A DNA stretch of 64,000 nucleotides from Vespula vulgaris (GCF_905475345.1 NC_066588.1:12135473-12199472), one strand, 5' to 3'. Positions 1 to 14,018 are shown, numbered from the stretch's first letter. Notes: generated by a model from the letters alone, not told the origin. Made by a program: numbers and translations.

Positions 1-779
1 ATGAGACGATTTTTCTGAAGGAAGGGTTCTTTTTTTCTTCTCTTTTTTTTTATTCTTCATACACTAGTAGAATTGAAGATAAAAAAAGAGAAGAAGGAGA
101 AAGTTTTACAAGGGCGAGGAGAAACGAAGGCAACTTAATAATACAATCTTAGCATCATTAGTCACGGTAATGGCGTGAACTTTTAATTAGTTGTGCAGTT
201 TCATTCGGAAACACTTGCCCGAGCGGGCAAATCCATTGTGTTTTTATTCATGGCTCGTGAGATAGGCAACAGTCCTATTTCTAGCTCTTACTCCCAAAAC
301 CGTAGAGAAACTACCCTTCGCTTCAGCGTACCCTCGCTAACTAGAAAACCCCTCAGGGTTAAAACTTTAACTTTCTTCTCTTCAACCCCACTTTTACCCT
401 CTTTTCTCTCTCTCTCTATCTATCTATCTCTCTGTCTTTCTCTCGAAGAGAATTCCAAAGATACAGACGTTATATATTTGTCCATTAACACCCACGAAGC
501 CGACTAACTCGTTTTTCGCCGTTTTATACTTTGACGCTTTAATCATCGCGTTACATGGTGGAAAATTCTCACAAAGACATAAAAGTCGAGTCCCTAACAT
601 GCTTCCAATGAGATCAATCCTTTTTACGAATTCCCAAAGAATATATTCATATTCTTACTTTTACCGAAGAAGAATCATTAACCGTATTCTCCGTAACACA
701 TTGAATAGTATTTACTGTTCGAAGAAATCTAGTCATTCAATGTTCCCAGCCACGATAAGATAAATTGTGTCATTGTAAA

Positions 780-1250
780 GGTTCTCATTTGCGGTTAAAA
801 GGCTTGGCACTTCGAGTAGAAGTCGCAGTAATCGGTCAGACCGAAGAATGCTGCCAGGGCTCCATAAGGATAATAGCCTGGTCCTTAAAAGGATTCGGTT
901 TACTAATCCCTTCACGATCCGTCTATAAACCCAAACACTTCTTGTTTGAGACCATCGTGCCACTATCGAATAGAGCGCGCCGGTATAAAACGGCTTTGGA
1001 TGGCTTTAATTACTCAGCTCTCGAGCGCCGATGTAAATGACGGCCATTAAATCCCCGTAGGTCGATGTTTACCTCGAAACCGCCGAAGTGGAGGCAATAC
1101 GTCGGAGAAACGATCACGACGGACCGTGCGCGTACCTACAGCTGGTTGCCGTTGCAACAGGGATATGGTGCCAGTGGCACTAGCAGAAGTAGCAGCAGCA
1201 ACAGCAGCAGCAGTATCATCGCCGACTGCGAGTACTTAGAAAAAAAAAAA
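780..1250. promoter_or_regulatory. Complex higher-GC non-coding block
   Basis: This block lacks simple repeats and is clearly GC-richer than its AT-rich flanks. It includes segments such as GAGCGCGCCGGTATAAAACG near 973. No long reading frame with protein-like composition spans it. By analogy with insect gene deserts it may be a conserved cis-regulatory element, but that is inference: only composition and lack of repeats are visible. Confidence 0.25.
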
Positions 1251-2375
1251 CTGCTTTCTACCATCGAATATTATGAATGAGACCTTCTATCCTCTCGTAC
1301 ACGATGCGAGCAATCGTCATTGCATAGGCTCGTAATTAAAACAAGTGGTTTGTCGGTACCTATTGCTCATCGACTCTCGTTAATTAGACCTTCTGGCAGA
1401 AAGGGAAAACATCTGATGCGATGCGATCCGTTTATTCCTTTTTCAAGATTATTTTTTCTTCTTTTCTTCTTTTTTTTCACGTCCTTCGTTTTTATACACG
1501 ATCGCTGAGAGTTTTTCGCGTAATCGCCATCGCAAAAAAAAAGAAGCTTGCTATTGCTTTTGAAAGAAACGAAATTTTCTAATTCCGTCTGAAGTTCTAT
1601 AGGAATAATGATATTTTCGGAATTTTTTTTTGTGTTTATTTTTAGAGGTATTTTCTCTCGTTATAGCAATCGGTCGAACATATCTGACAAAATTTTACAC
1701 GAAGTTCATTTACCATTGCAGAAAATTTGAAAATTTCCAACTGAGAGAGAGAGAAAGAGAAAGAGAAAGAGAGAGAGATAATCTGGAAACTTCTAAAATG
1801 TATTATAAACATTTTAATGATATTAATTAACAAGATTACCAAACCGATTTTAATAAAATTTTATCCGAAACTTTTGTGAAAAGTGAAGACGCGTTCCTTG
1901 TAATTTTAAATGAATTGTCTGATTAATATACAAAATGATGGAATTTTTAATAGAAACATTTTAATATCGAAATATGGCGTAGTGGTGATTTTACCTACTG
2001 CGAAAAATAAAACAAGTTGACGATATATTAATAATACGAATTATACTATTTCGCTTTCTTGTTGGTTCTTCTTCATATTTCAAACATTCACTTGAGCGTT
2101 TATATTCGTACTTGCATAATTCATCGGAGCTCATCGTTCTTAAATAATTCTCGTATTAAACGTTTCATCGCAGAAGATATTAATTCGAAAACGATATTTA
2201 TTTAAAAGAGCTTCTAACTTTTTTCTGTTATTATCGTTATCTACTTTCAAGTAATTCAAGTTCAAGGTAGAGAATGATATAGCAAAAGCTCCGAGAAGAA
2301 GCTAGCGAACGAACGATAACCATCGATGAATTTCTCACGTGAGAGAGCACCGACGAGCCACGGAAAGTGAAAAAG

Positions 2376-2395
2376 ATAGAGAGAAAGAGAGAAGA

Positions 2396-2428
<33 letters not shown>

Positions 2429-2434
2429 AAGAGA

Positions 2435-2478
<44 letters not shown>
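2376..2478. repeat. (GA)n/GATA microsatellite
   Basis: About 100 bp of GA dinucleotides with scattered GATA and CAGA interruptions. It is one of the longest GA tracts in the first half of the window. Confidence 0.9.
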
Positions 2479-2483
<5 letters not shown>

Positions 2484-2943
2484 AATAAGAAAGAGGGAGA
2501 GAAACGAATAGATAGAAAGAGAGGATGAGAGAAAGGAAAACGCGCTGGTGGTAGCTACCGAGTGAGACGCGTAATGAAAATTTCGCTCTGCCGCCCACGA
2601 TTTGCATGTTTATAAGCAAACGTCGAGCCGTTTTTTTTTTCCTTGTATTTTTCCAAAATACCCACGCCCGTCCGTGATCCAACGCGAATAGCCAATTTTG
2701 CACCCCTGAACGCTCGGCCGCGCTTTAATCAAGCGGAATTGGCGTTCGAGCCGCTTGTTTTTATTTCTTCCCTCTTTCTCTTCCAACTTCGGCTCATCGA
2801 TATCTCTTTTTATTTCTTTGCATTTACAAAAATAAGTTTTCTTTAAGATCAAATCCAAATATCGTAATCTTACGTATGATTTGTCTATATACATACACAC
2901 ACACACACATATATATATAGAGAGAGAGAGATAGAAAAATCAT

Positions 2944-3243
2944 AAGAAATTTTATATATGATACGAAGGAAAGAAAAAAGAAAGAAGAAAAGAAATTCGC
3001 GTAATAACAATTTCATTTATAAAATAAGAAAAAGATACATACACATATATGTATATATACATACATACATATATACATATATATATAAAAAAAATATACA
3101 TATATATATGTGCGTGTATGTATGTATATTTTTTTTCTTATTTTATAAATGAAATTGTTATTACGCGAATTCCTTTCTTTTTCTTTCTTTTTTCTTTCTT
3201 TCTTTTTTTTTTTCTTTTCTTCGTATCATATATAAAATTTCTT
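2944..3243. repeat. 300-bp fold-back inverted repeat
   Basis: The left arm starts AAGAAATTTTATATATGATA at 2944, and its reverse complement closes the element at 3243. Inside, CGCGTAATAACAATTTCA (about 2998) is matched by TGAAATTGTTATTACGCG (about 3150), and ATAAAATAAG is matched by CTTATTTTAT. The centre (about 3036-3127) is an AT-rich TACATA/TATATA spacer that can also pair. The outer parts of the arms carry complementary GAAA-rich and CTTT-rich tracts. It resembles a fold-back MITE or a long-hairpin transcript source; no protein is encoded. Confidence 0.85.
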
Positions 3244-5269
3244 TTCTACGTTATACCCATCTATGTGTCATTCTTACGTCACTCCTAATAACAATTTCAT
3301 GGGAGGATTATCGTTTAGTAGATGAAAGTAGAAGAAAGAAGGAGATAGATAGGGAAAGGAAAAGAGGACGCTCACGCGTTCGTCGACGTTCTCCGGAAAG
3401 CGAAAGGGGATAATCCTCTGAATAATGCGCATGTTGTTATTGCAATATTAATCTACGTAGAAAGAGTAAAGAAGCGGACGGCTTTGCATATCCTAGCTAC
3501 AACTTTATTTTTAAATCTTTCGAAGGTAGCACCACTGTGCTCTTATTTAGCTCACTGTTTATGCCGTCAGTACTAGTGCACTTAGCGTAGTCAGAAACTG
3601 AAGTCAAGGTGTGTAGCACTTTCATGTACATATTTGTCAAAGTATGCAGTATCCGTGTATAGGCTCAGTATACTATTATTATTTTTTTTTCTATAATATT
3701 AATTAACGTGATGTATGTGCCGTAGGATATTTAACCATGTACGTAGAAAATGTTTTAATCAAAATGGAGAAATAGAACAGTTCTGATAGAATAATAATTT
3801 AATTATAATATTTTAAACCAAAAAAGTGTGTAATTATATCACTTTCAGTGTTGGTTTGTCTGTAATTATACCATTTCATTCTTTATCGACAGTAGTGAAT
3901 TTTTCAATATAAACGCAACTGAATACTTCATCTCTCAGATTCTTTTTAATTATATCATCATGCTAATCATTTTTATACAAACTTATAATATTATACATAT
4001 TTTAAAGCTCTACAACTGCATTCGTACAGTTTAGTATATCACACTAAATTAAAATTAGAAATCATTTTATATATTTGTATTTTTTTTAATTTATTTTATT
4101 TTATCTCTACTAAATTAATTTGATTTTTCATATTCGAAATGTTCTATATTTGTAAAATGTTGTATAAGTTATACTTAGCATAGTGTAATTATATTAACTA
4201 ATATAATTAATACAATGATATTAATTAGTATAATTGTCACTTTTACATTATACATACATTTTGTTATGTATAACACGACAAAAAATTGGACTAAATATAA
4301 TAGTAATACAAAATAGTAGATTAATATCAATAAGTTTTCATTAAAATGAACTTTATTTTGAAAATAATTGCGCAATTCATTGGAAATAGCAGATAATATA
4401 TTTATAAATATTCTTCCATAAAAATTTCTTTAAAAATTTCGAATAAATCGTCTATTTAGTTAATTCCTAGATATTTTTGACGTTTTTAACGAAATAGTAT
4501 TCGTTCAATAAGTCTTCGATCAATCTCTTTCTTAGTTTACACTTTTCCATAAGAAATTCACGCTGTGATAGATAAATTGTACGTTATAAACGATCTTTTT
4601 TAATTTAGCTCAGACATTTTGTTACTTTAATTAAAAACAGCTCGCACACGTACACATTTATTAAACGTCATAATTCGTTTTAGTACTTTTATCGGATTAT
4701 TTGTATGTGAGAATAAAACCGCTACTTTTATAATACAAATTAAAATATTATTATGAGAATGGATATACAAGAAATACTAAAAATTTAAGAACAATTTCGC
4801 ATCGTGAAATAGCGCGTCTGTAAAGAAATAAAACAATTGTTATTTGATCATCAGTCGTCTGTCGCATAATACCTTTCGCATAGTTTCGTTCGTAATGTTT
4901 TTTCTCCTTTAAGAAGAAAATTATTTAAAACATTGTTTCTCCAAATCCGGGCCGCTACACTTCAAACACAATTGAAAATTTCATTTCTTTCAGAAGTCGT
5001 CAACCGTAAACTTTCTACGATGGTAATCGCATAAATGCCATAACTAATTCCTGACAATCTCGACTACAAACGAAATTAGGATCCAGAAATCCAACACTTT
5101 CTTGTGATCTTTATAATAAGATTATATCGATTCTAAAACTTAGAAAAAATTTATCATCTTACAGACTTTTCAGGGATCTCTCATATTTTATATTCATACT
5201 ATACGTTCTTACGTATTACAGAAATACACAATGAAAAATAGTCTTTCCGATGTCTTTTTTAAAAACGAC

Positions 5270-5740
5270 GCCATGTTTTCACGAAAGTAATATCGCAAAG
5301 CCAGAAGCAACGTATGTGTTCAACTCTTGAAAGTATGGTGGTGGTGTGTGATCGAATTGAAAAGTCGTAGAAAATGATGTGAGCTCTTTATCTAGTCGGC
5401 CGACCGAATGAACTCTCGAATGGTGTTGGATTACGGTGTCACGTGACTCTGCTCTCCGTGGGGGAACGTACCAGCAAATATATTGTCTGTCGCACGCATC
5501 GCGTACGCGTATATACGGTCCCGGAACCGAGGAGTGTAACGGCGAAGCGACAGATTGGCTGGGATAAATTAATTTCATTTACCGGTGATTTAGGCGATCC
5601 ACGAATGTTGAGAGGATGCAATTTGACATCCTACGCATTCCCTCGGACATCAGAGGCAATTACACATCGCCCAACACCTTTGTCTTCAACTCCAAATAAT
5701 CGTACCGAGCGTATTATTAACGCATTGGCGTCGAATCGTT
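5270..5740. promoter_or_regulatory. Complex higher-GC non-coding block with E-box palindrome
   Basis: GC content rises and simple repeats disappear. A GTCACGTGAC palindrome, containing the E-box core CACGTG, lies at about 5438-5447. Frames are open on both strands but neither resembles a known domain. A regulatory role is inferred from composition only. Confidence 0.25.
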
Positions 5741-8700
5741 TATATAAGTCATACGTGACTTTTTTATTTTTTTTATTTTTTTATAGGGATAGGATAATGC
5801 AGAAATGGGTCATTCAGATTTTCATGTATCTATCTTGAAATAAATAAATGAATAAATGAATAAAAAGGAAATGTATAAATCGGTCAAGTTCTCTGTATAA
5901 ATATCAAAGTAAAAGTAAATGCGAATTGAAAAAAAAAATTGTATATATTTCCCATCTATTTTTTTTTATCTTTTGATTATCTACACTATAGCTTGTATAT
6001 ATGTGTATATTAGAGAGATACGATGTGAAATTCGGCACTTGGTTCTTTTCTTTTGGATGTATCTCTGTCTCTATCATAATCTGATAATCTCAGTGGATTT
6101 GGTAAGACGACCCTTCATTGATCTTTTATTTTTAACAAAGTTGTTTTTAACAAAAATTGACAACTTTTGATAATTGCGTTTTAAAACGCGTAGATTATGC
6201 GATGATCTATGCGATAAATAAATTATCATATACCTCAAAATTTCTTTGCAAAATATTTATTTTAAAAGCTGCAGTGGTTTTTTCTAAAATGCGATTGAAA
6301 CAGAATACACGAAATTTTGCCATATCCATTCTAAAACGCGACTCTAAACGGACCTATATCAATGCGATAAACGCTTAAGTCAGATTAAATCGAGCAACTA
6401 TGATTTTATACGATTTTAGATATTTATATTTTCAATTTTAATTTTATTTCAATTCTATGGATTCTCGATCGGTATCGAAAAAGTTTGAAATAATTTTTAT
6501 AAAAATATTTATATCAGAGATAAGATAGAACGATGAATATCTCCTCTCCAATCTAATTCCATAGTTTCGTCCCTAGTTAAGAATTAGGAAGACCTTCGAC
6601 CTTGACCGTACAGAGCTCGGTCACGGGATTCATTCATCATCCGGCGAAGGAGGAAACGTTTTGGCTTCCCAGCAACTCACAACTTTCCGGCTACTCGACT
6701 CTGGTTTTAATACAATTACGGCGAAGCCTGATATCCCACGGGAACGTCGTGTTTACGACAATGGGGTAAAAGAGACAAGAATATAGCGCTACGTGAACGG
6801 AGAATTAAAGTGAGATGGAGGGAAAGAGAGTAAAGATGGAGAAGACGAAGAGAGAACGTGGTTTTACAACGTCATAGAAAAAGAAAACAAGATGTGAAAG
6901 AGAGAGAGATAAAGATAGAGAGAGAGAGAGAGAGAGGAGTATAGAACACGCAGTTTCGACTAGCACGAATTCGTTTAGTATAATCCGGGTAATATCAGCG
7001 ATCGTTCGTGCGAAAATTTTCGTCTTACCAGAGATAACGAACGTGTCGATGGGATTCTAAATCGACGTATAAAGAGAAAAGCGGGCGAATGGTTATTGAA
7101 GTCGACGTCGTTAACGTAAGTATAGGATATCGATACCAATTCGTCGAGATAGGACTATTTGAAAAATAACACTAGGATCATAATCGCGTTAGTTTCGATA
7201 TACGTATTTTTCCGATCTTGTTCTTTTAATTTAATCGTGTCCATTTCACGAATGAGAACGTAAGTTACGTTCGTCGTATAATTACTGGGATAATTAGGAT
7301 GTTTTTTTTTTTAAATGACCTAACAGATTCTTGACATTTTTTCCTACGGATATTTGAGAGTATTCAAAAGAGAGGGAGAGGGGCAAATAGAAAAGCGCGA
7401 AACTAGTAAGCAAGGATTCATCGTTGAGTTCTCCCTCGAGACGTTCCATCACTGAGATAGAGAATTTTTTGTTCTCATAACGAAAAAAAAAAAAGAAAGA
7501 GAGAATAGAGAAGAGAAAAAAAAAAGAGAAAAAGTTAGAGATATACAAGCAAGAAGAACGAAACTCACGAAACTCGTAGGAAACAACGGGTATGCCGATC
7601 CATTTATTTTTCTCATAGTTAAAATAATTTTAGTCCTTGGAAGCAAGCACGAAATTATGCGGTCTCGCATAAGATAAAGCGCAATTACGCTGGAAAAAGT
7701 TCTTTCGAGAGTTTTTAAGAAGTGACATTCGTTTCTTGAAATTAACCTCGGCTAGCACGTGCTCACGATACGAATGAATGGCCAGACGTTCTCGTTGTCA
7801 TCGTCGTCGTAGTCGTTGTCCTCTTCTCGACTTTTATTTCTTTTATTTCCTCCGTCCCTTCGATGGTGGAAAACAAGACACGCTAGTGCAACGCGTGCGA
7901 GATGAAATATGTTAGCAAGTCGGTGTATCATGAGCCTCCTCGCAAGATTCTCCAAAACTTTTAGAAAACTTACGTCGTTCCACCGTTTGCGAGAGAAACG
8001 TGCTACTCTTCCGCAATTTAAAAGGACCCTATTGCGTCTCGCAAATGAACTCGTTAAAACATCTAATATCGCGATAGCATTTCCCTAAATTCAAGATGTT
8101 TCGAATCGTAATATACACTCGATGTTCTATTATATAAATATTAAAAATTAAGTATACACGTTGTAGTCATATTGAAGGGACAAGGGAAGTGCAAATCAGA
8201 CGGAAATTACAATCAAAAGGCAATAGGACAGTTTAAGTTGCAAAACTCATTTTATTTCAATTTAGGGAGTTTAAACGATACCATCCAGTATTTCTACTTT
8301 AGCAGTGAGTGTTTCCTACCCCTCATCCCGTTTTCCCATTCCCACCCTCTCTCTCTCTCTTTTTCAACTTCTCCACCTCTCGCTCTACGGACAGGTAGGC
8401 CAGAACGGTGTAACGTGAAATTGGTACTTTGAAATTTCATTAGTGAAGTCAGGCGGCGTCACAGATTCAATTAGGTTTTTATTGGATTTCGAACTGTGCG
8501 AACTGTCAAAGCGGTAACCACGTCGCCTACTGCAGGCACGTAGAGCTACGGACGTACAACCACGTTTGTCTCGTTACACACGAGTATGTAGTTGTCCGGA
8601 CCCCGAAACGATGCTGAACGATCGACTTTCACGTCCCATGGATATTTTTATTTCGATTCGACCGATCGAGAACGTAGCTTCGTCGTTACCATCTATCTCT

Positions 8701-10179
8701 ATTCGTCGAAAATCGTTACGAGAATGCTTTTTTCGATCATCTTTGTGTGCTTCGTTGACAAGCAAGTTCTTCTGATTCATGTATGCTAAATGCAAACGAT
8801 AAAAAAAATAAAATAAACACTTTCATAAATATTTCTTTGTATTTCGTAATGTACCGTTTAAAAAATAGTTTTAGATATATTAGAATATATATGTATGATA
8901 ATAATTACGTTATGATTCTTGATACATTTGGATTGATAATAATTACGTTAAACATTACCTTACGATTATTACATGTTATTTAAGGTAATATAATCAAGGG
9001 TAGTTAATTTAATTTAATTATGAGAACGATAAAATGATAAACTTTTGCAAGTTTTTCAAGTTTAGATTATCTAACTCTTCGTAGTCGTATTTTGTTTGTT
9101 TTGATTCTTTACTCTTTGATACCTTTTTATCGACTATTTTTCTTTCAATCTCGTACAATGCCACGCACCATCTCGTCGACGCATTCAAACACCATTTTAC
9201 AACGTAGCAACTTTATTGGATCTTATAACACGTTCTTTGAAAATTTCTTATATATTCATTCACACGAACTTATTACCTTTACCCAACATTTTTTCTTAGT
9301 AAGAAGAAAGAAAGTAGGAACTATCGTTTAGTTTCTACATTATTTTCCACGTCCTACGGTTATAAAATATTTTATTAAACGTAAACTGGATCGGCATCAT
9401 ATTTTCTAATATTATTATAATTCGTTTTTTTTTTTTATAAATAAATTGTGATTAAAAACTGTCTTTTTGATGTCTCTTCAAACGTCGAATCAACGTACAA
9501 AATCAAGGATATAGTTTGTTTCGTATAACTCTCTATATCTTTTTCCTTTCCTTTTTCTTATCCTTTCTCGCAGAATTCAAATGATTCGTCTAGACAGGAA
9601 AGAAAAAGTCGTATTCGCTTGATAATTAAGTAGTACCGCTAATTACCACCACTCTAGAATTTCTTATGAAAACAAATTTACCATTTGATAGACCAGACTC
9701 TCATCCTTTAAGATTTCTTCGTTCTCTATCTCGAAGTCTAACCTTTCTTTCATTCGAATCCAAAACCTTCCATCTCTCATTCGTTTCGTAGCAAAGAAGC
9801 AAAGATAATAGTTAAAACGAGAACCTACGTAAGGAGGATAATAAATTACAAATATTCTTTCGATTTATTTTATTACCTTCTTTTTACCTCTTATCTTTGT
9901 TATTACCAAGGCATACTAAATAAACTGTTCGTAGGAACATAGTCGTTAATAAGGGTTTTTTCTTATAGGAAAATCGGGACTCGCTTTTCGCGAAAGATTC
10001 TACGGCTCGTTACGACGCATCTGCCACTTTTTCTTTCTCTTTTCCTTTCTCTCTTTCTCTCTGTCTCTATAGAAACCAAATAGTAGAGAAACGAACTGTG
10101 AAAGTCTGGAATCAGCCGGTGTAAGAACGAGAGAGGAAGTGAGATAAACGGGGAGAGAGAACGAATGAGGGAGGACACG

Positions 10180-10400
10180 GCTGGAGTCGAGCTTTCAAGC
10201 TGGTTCAGGGTGCTCGTGCATCATAGGTTTATAGTTCCACGATGGCATTTATAAGGTTTGCTCGACTTGGCAAGTAAGTTCTACCGCCAAACTCATCCCA
10301 GGCTTCCGGGGTCCGTTTTGCTGCCGAACTACTGCCGTAGAGCGCGTCATTACCGTCGTGATATATACAATTCGGGGAGGGCCGTTAATGCGTCTTCTTA
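10180..10400. promoter_or_regulatory. Complex higher-GC non-coding block
   Basis: A repeat-free block, sharply bounded downstream by AT-rich low-complexity DNA. It has TTTATAG and TTTATAAGG sites, which resemble homeodomain-type AT cores, inside GC-richer sequence. It might be a conserved enhancer; only composition supports this. Confidence 0.22.
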
Positions 10401-10554
10401 AGGGTTCCTTATTGAAAAATATTGCCTTGATTCTGCATTAAAGCGCCAGTCTACTGCACTTCTTTTATTTTTACTTATTTCTCAACGCTATTTAATTTCA
10501 GACAGTGGATCTCCATTTTCTCATATTTTTCAATATAAAGCTGATCACTTAAGG

Positions 10555-10975
10555 AAAAAAAAAGATATATATGTATATATAATTAATACTAATTAATATT
10601 AATAATCAGTACTGATAATTAATACTATTGATTACTATTGCAAATTAATAATACTAATAATTATTATTATTAATTAAAAATACTGACCTATGAAGCTGAT
10701 GAATACTATTAATTAATACTGTTGATTAATACAAATAATTGAAACAGATAATTAATGCTGTTAATTAAAACTGTTAACTAATGTTACTGATTAATGCTAA
10801 TAATTAATATTATTAATAGATACTACTAATTAATACTACTAATTAAAACTTCTAAATAATTTTTTTATTGAATTGAATTTGTTTTTTATTAAATGCTATT
10901 AATCAATACCATTGATTAATATTATTAATTAATTAGACTAATTCATAACGATAATTACTACTACAATCATATATA
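10555..10975. repeat. AT-rich degenerate (TTAATACTA)n low-complexity tract
   Basis: Many variants of TTAATACTA, TTAATATTA and TTAATTAAT follow each other over about 400 bp, with an imperfect period of 9-12 bp. It looks like an old, diverged minisatellite. A shorter tract of similar words lies at 38540-38660. Confidence 0.75.
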
Positions 10976-12618
10976 ATATAAAACTGATACTTTTTTTATA
11001 ATACCTTTTAAATCAATAAGAGTTTTATGAATAATAATATCAGAATAAAAAATCTTTCACTTGTAAACTTACATGATTTTCTTTAATAACATATTTATAA
11101 CAAACATAACCATATATCGATCTCGTAGCATCATTGTTCAATCACAAATAAAATTTATACCCAAAGCAATGGATTCTCGGTCAATCGAATCAGTCTATAG
11201 CTTTACTTGTCTCGTTTATCATCGGATCATTCGCATCGCCGGTCGTTTTACAATCCAGAAAAATGTCTAATACATGCTCTAATGATATATTTAAAAATTC
11301 TACTACACAATCCTAGGAGCTATTAGAAGTTTTGAAAAAATATAAAAAAGAAATCGTACAGAAGAATGCTAAAACATCGTACTAGTTGATTCTTTTTGCT
11401 CTTTTAGAATTTACGAATAAGAGAAGGAAGGAAACAAGCATGGGTGTTCATCGTCCTCATTTTTATAGTTTACTGAATGCGGTAGCTTTCTCTTTCTACC
11501 TTAGCTTTTTTTCCTCGTTCTTTTTCTCTTCTTCTCATCCCTTTACTTCTTCCAACGCGTTTCTTTTTCCCTTGTCTCTCGGTCATAAATTAGGGGAGGC
11601 ACGCTCTCTCCAAACCTTCGTTTATACGAGGGAGAGAGAGCCCACGGGGAAAACACGACGATTTTCCCCAGCACGTCTATACCGGCGTAAAGCTGTCCTG
11701 GCGTCGAAGAGCTCAGCGTAGCTTCGATGGACCCAGGACGACCATCCAGCCGCCAGGAGGACAACGCCTCTGTAAATCACCGTAAAAAACGTTACGAAGC
11801 CTTGTATCTATGTGTTCGTGTATATATTGTATCCGTGCAATCTAAACACAAAGGTATAGCAGGTAACATAACGGTAGATACCGTTTCTACTGTCGTAGCT
11901 TCACCTTCCTTCCGATTTTATAAAGCGACGCGAAAACGTACGCTTACGCAGATTCCCAACGAGACACTAAATTTATTCTCCTCCACCTTATTCTCCATGA
12001 AAAATTCTCTTCCTACGATTTTCTATCCTTTCGTTCTGTCCTTTGCTTACTTCTTTCTCTTCTTTTTATCGTAACACTTAAATTTGTTTTTTCATCAATA
12101 AAAGTCACCAACCCCTATCGCGATATATGTATACTGTATTATTACCGTACTAATCGAGGATTAATAAACTGCAGTTGGTAGTATTTATTTTATACTAACG
12201 CGCTCGTCAAAAGTCTCTCTTTCCGTTTTCTAATCAGTCTCGAGTAATTTCTATGTAACTCTTTTGCGTCTGGATCTATTTGAAGAATATTTTACCAAAG
12301 GCAATTAAGCAAAGTTATAATTAAGCGGTACGATGATTATGTTGGAAATAGGGAATGATGGTAACAACAAAGTGCTTTGAAATGAAGGAAAAGACGGCTC
12401 GTTTAGTCGGATATACGTAAATCTATCTTGACGTTTGCTGGACGTGCTCGTTGGACATTCTAAGGGTTGGTTTGTTTGTTTGTTATGCAGATTATAACAG
12501 ACCGTAAGCAAACAAATTTCTGTTATTACAATGACGTTGTTTATCCGTTTGATAAAAATTTTCACGAAATAATCGAATTGGAAATGGAATATCTGAAACT
12601 ATATATATCTAACGAATA

Positions 12619-13033
12619 TCAGATATTATATATTTGATTATTATCTCGTATTTTCTCTTTTTTTTTACAATTTCTCATTAAAATGATCGAAACGAATCGA
12701 AACGAATAACGAAAAAGGAGGAGGACCATTCGATAAAATGCTTTCTTATCTTTGACCTTTACTCTATTCATCCCTACGAACGAAGAACCATATGTTTCGA
12801 GTTTCGATAATCTTATCGCTCGAATGTTGATTACGATGCGATCCTTTATCGATGCCAGTAAGATATTTTCAATCGCTTTCTTCTTCGCCATCGGGTTAAA
12901 TAATGTGACCGATATCGAGAGTCGAATATTCGATTCTAACTTCGGAGGGTCCACAAATTGCTTGTGTAACTTACTGCCATTCGGTTCTAGTAAACTTATT
13001 GATATTGCTATCGATAGTCATCGACATTTGTAA
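12619..13033 (-). other. Unassigned block open on both strands
   Basis: On the - strand a frame stays open from about 13019 down to 12619, roughly 130 codons if no initiator is required. It includes the words LEPNGSKLHKQFVDPPKLES and FNPMAKKKAIENIL. On the + strand a 93-codon frame (12752-13033) is open across the same DNA. The sequence is complex, free of simple repeats and flanked by AT-rich DNA. It could be an internal coding exon (- strand read-through looks the more protein-like) or a relic of a gene. I recognise no family and do not assign a function. Confidence 0.25.
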
Positions 13034-13639
13034 ATATCAAGATCCCTATAGATAGAAGCTTTCGAATTTATTTTAGAAAACGGGATATAGATAAACTTTT
13101 TTCTTTTGATCCCTCCTTTTCTCTTATATCCATATGGTATATACCTATAATATATATTACATATATACGTATAGATATATAAAATATCAAGATCGAGCGC
13201 ACTATATAGATCCCTCGAATATCTTTTTTAAATTCATACAAATTTACGCTGGATGAATAGATAAAAAAAAACTATCGCATATTGCAAAAGAATGAATTAA
13301 CTAGACAACAGTTATTATTAAGAAATTACTAATCATTCTAATACATACACAAAATAATAGTTTCTCAGTTAGGCCGTATAATAGCAAGGTAGATCTGGTA
13401 CAATTTCGAAACTTTCAGGACAACGGATAGCTATCTAAAATTGGACTGCCATTGGTGTCCTCCTCGTAGTGCTTTCGTTGCACACGTGAGTAAAGAGGTG
13501 TCGGTGATGTGTGGAAAGAGCGGAAGAGAGTGTTAAGGGCAGAAACATTGGATAGAGAAAGGGTAGAAAAGGGGGAGAAACAAGGGAAAGAGAAGAAAGG
13601 ACAGACAGAGAGAGAAAGAGAGAGAGAGAGAAAGGAAAC

Positions 13640-13925
13640 AGACACAAGCCACGTGTGCTCTTTTCGACAGCGACGAAAGAAGAGCTTGTGCAGTAGTGCA
13701 GTGCCGTGCCTAGCCAGCCATAGCACCCCTGGTCATATAACTGACATTTCATGAATTGGAAATGTAATTTTACCGGGCCAGTCTTGCGGCTTGCGGCTTG
13801 GTGGTAACTGTTTGCATGATACCCGAGGCGCGAAAGTAAACGAGCGCATAATTTCACCACGCGTACATGTCCGCGAGGTCCTCCGGACTCTCGACTCTCG
13901 AGCAACAAATAGGATATTCCTGGCT
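13640..13925. promoter_or_regulatory. Complex higher-GC non-coding block
   Basis: Repeat-free, GC-richer sequence between two GA microsatellites. It contains a small CTTGCGG direct repeat near 13782-13797. Frames through it are short or interrupted. A regulatory role is a guess from composition. Confidence 0.2.
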
Positions 13926-13986
13926 TTCTCGAGTTCAACGATGGAGGAGATGTAGATGGAAAGAGAAGAAAGAGAAAGATAGACAA

Positions 13987-14018
<32 letters not shown>

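Larger units (their letters stand above)
1..2943. other. Non-coding flank with microsatellites
   Basis: I see no supportable gene here. The stretch holds T- and A-runs, a short (CAG)n-like run near 1183-1212, a GA-rich run at 1741-1780 and a long GA/GATA tract at 2376-2478. Open frames across the GA tract are low-complexity artefacts (Arg-Glu or Ser-Leu repeats). The part from about 780 to 1250 is more complex and GC-richer than its surroundings and is listed separately. Confidence 0.6.
3244..10549. other. Intergenic DNA, no gene recognised
   Basis: I find no recognisable protein domain or RNA gene over this stretch. It is mostly AT-rich, with a GA-rich area at 6820-6945 and a more complex block at 5270-5740 that contains a CACGTG palindrome near 5440. 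A similar complex block lies at 10180-10400. Open frames of 60-130 codons occur but have low-complexity or atypical composition and no family resemblance that I recognise. Confidence 0.5.

Noticed and set aside
2335..2703. 122-codon - strand frame and similar frames over GA tracts (for example 54983-55393, 28928-29235, 17678-17977)
   Set aside because: Long frames are expected across GA/CT dinucleotide runs; residues are Ser-Leu or Arg-Glu repeats only.
10555..10975. CRISPR-like or regularly spaced array
   Set aside because: Words are short, degenerate and unevenly spaced; it is AT-rich low-complexity DNA in a eukaryotic genome.
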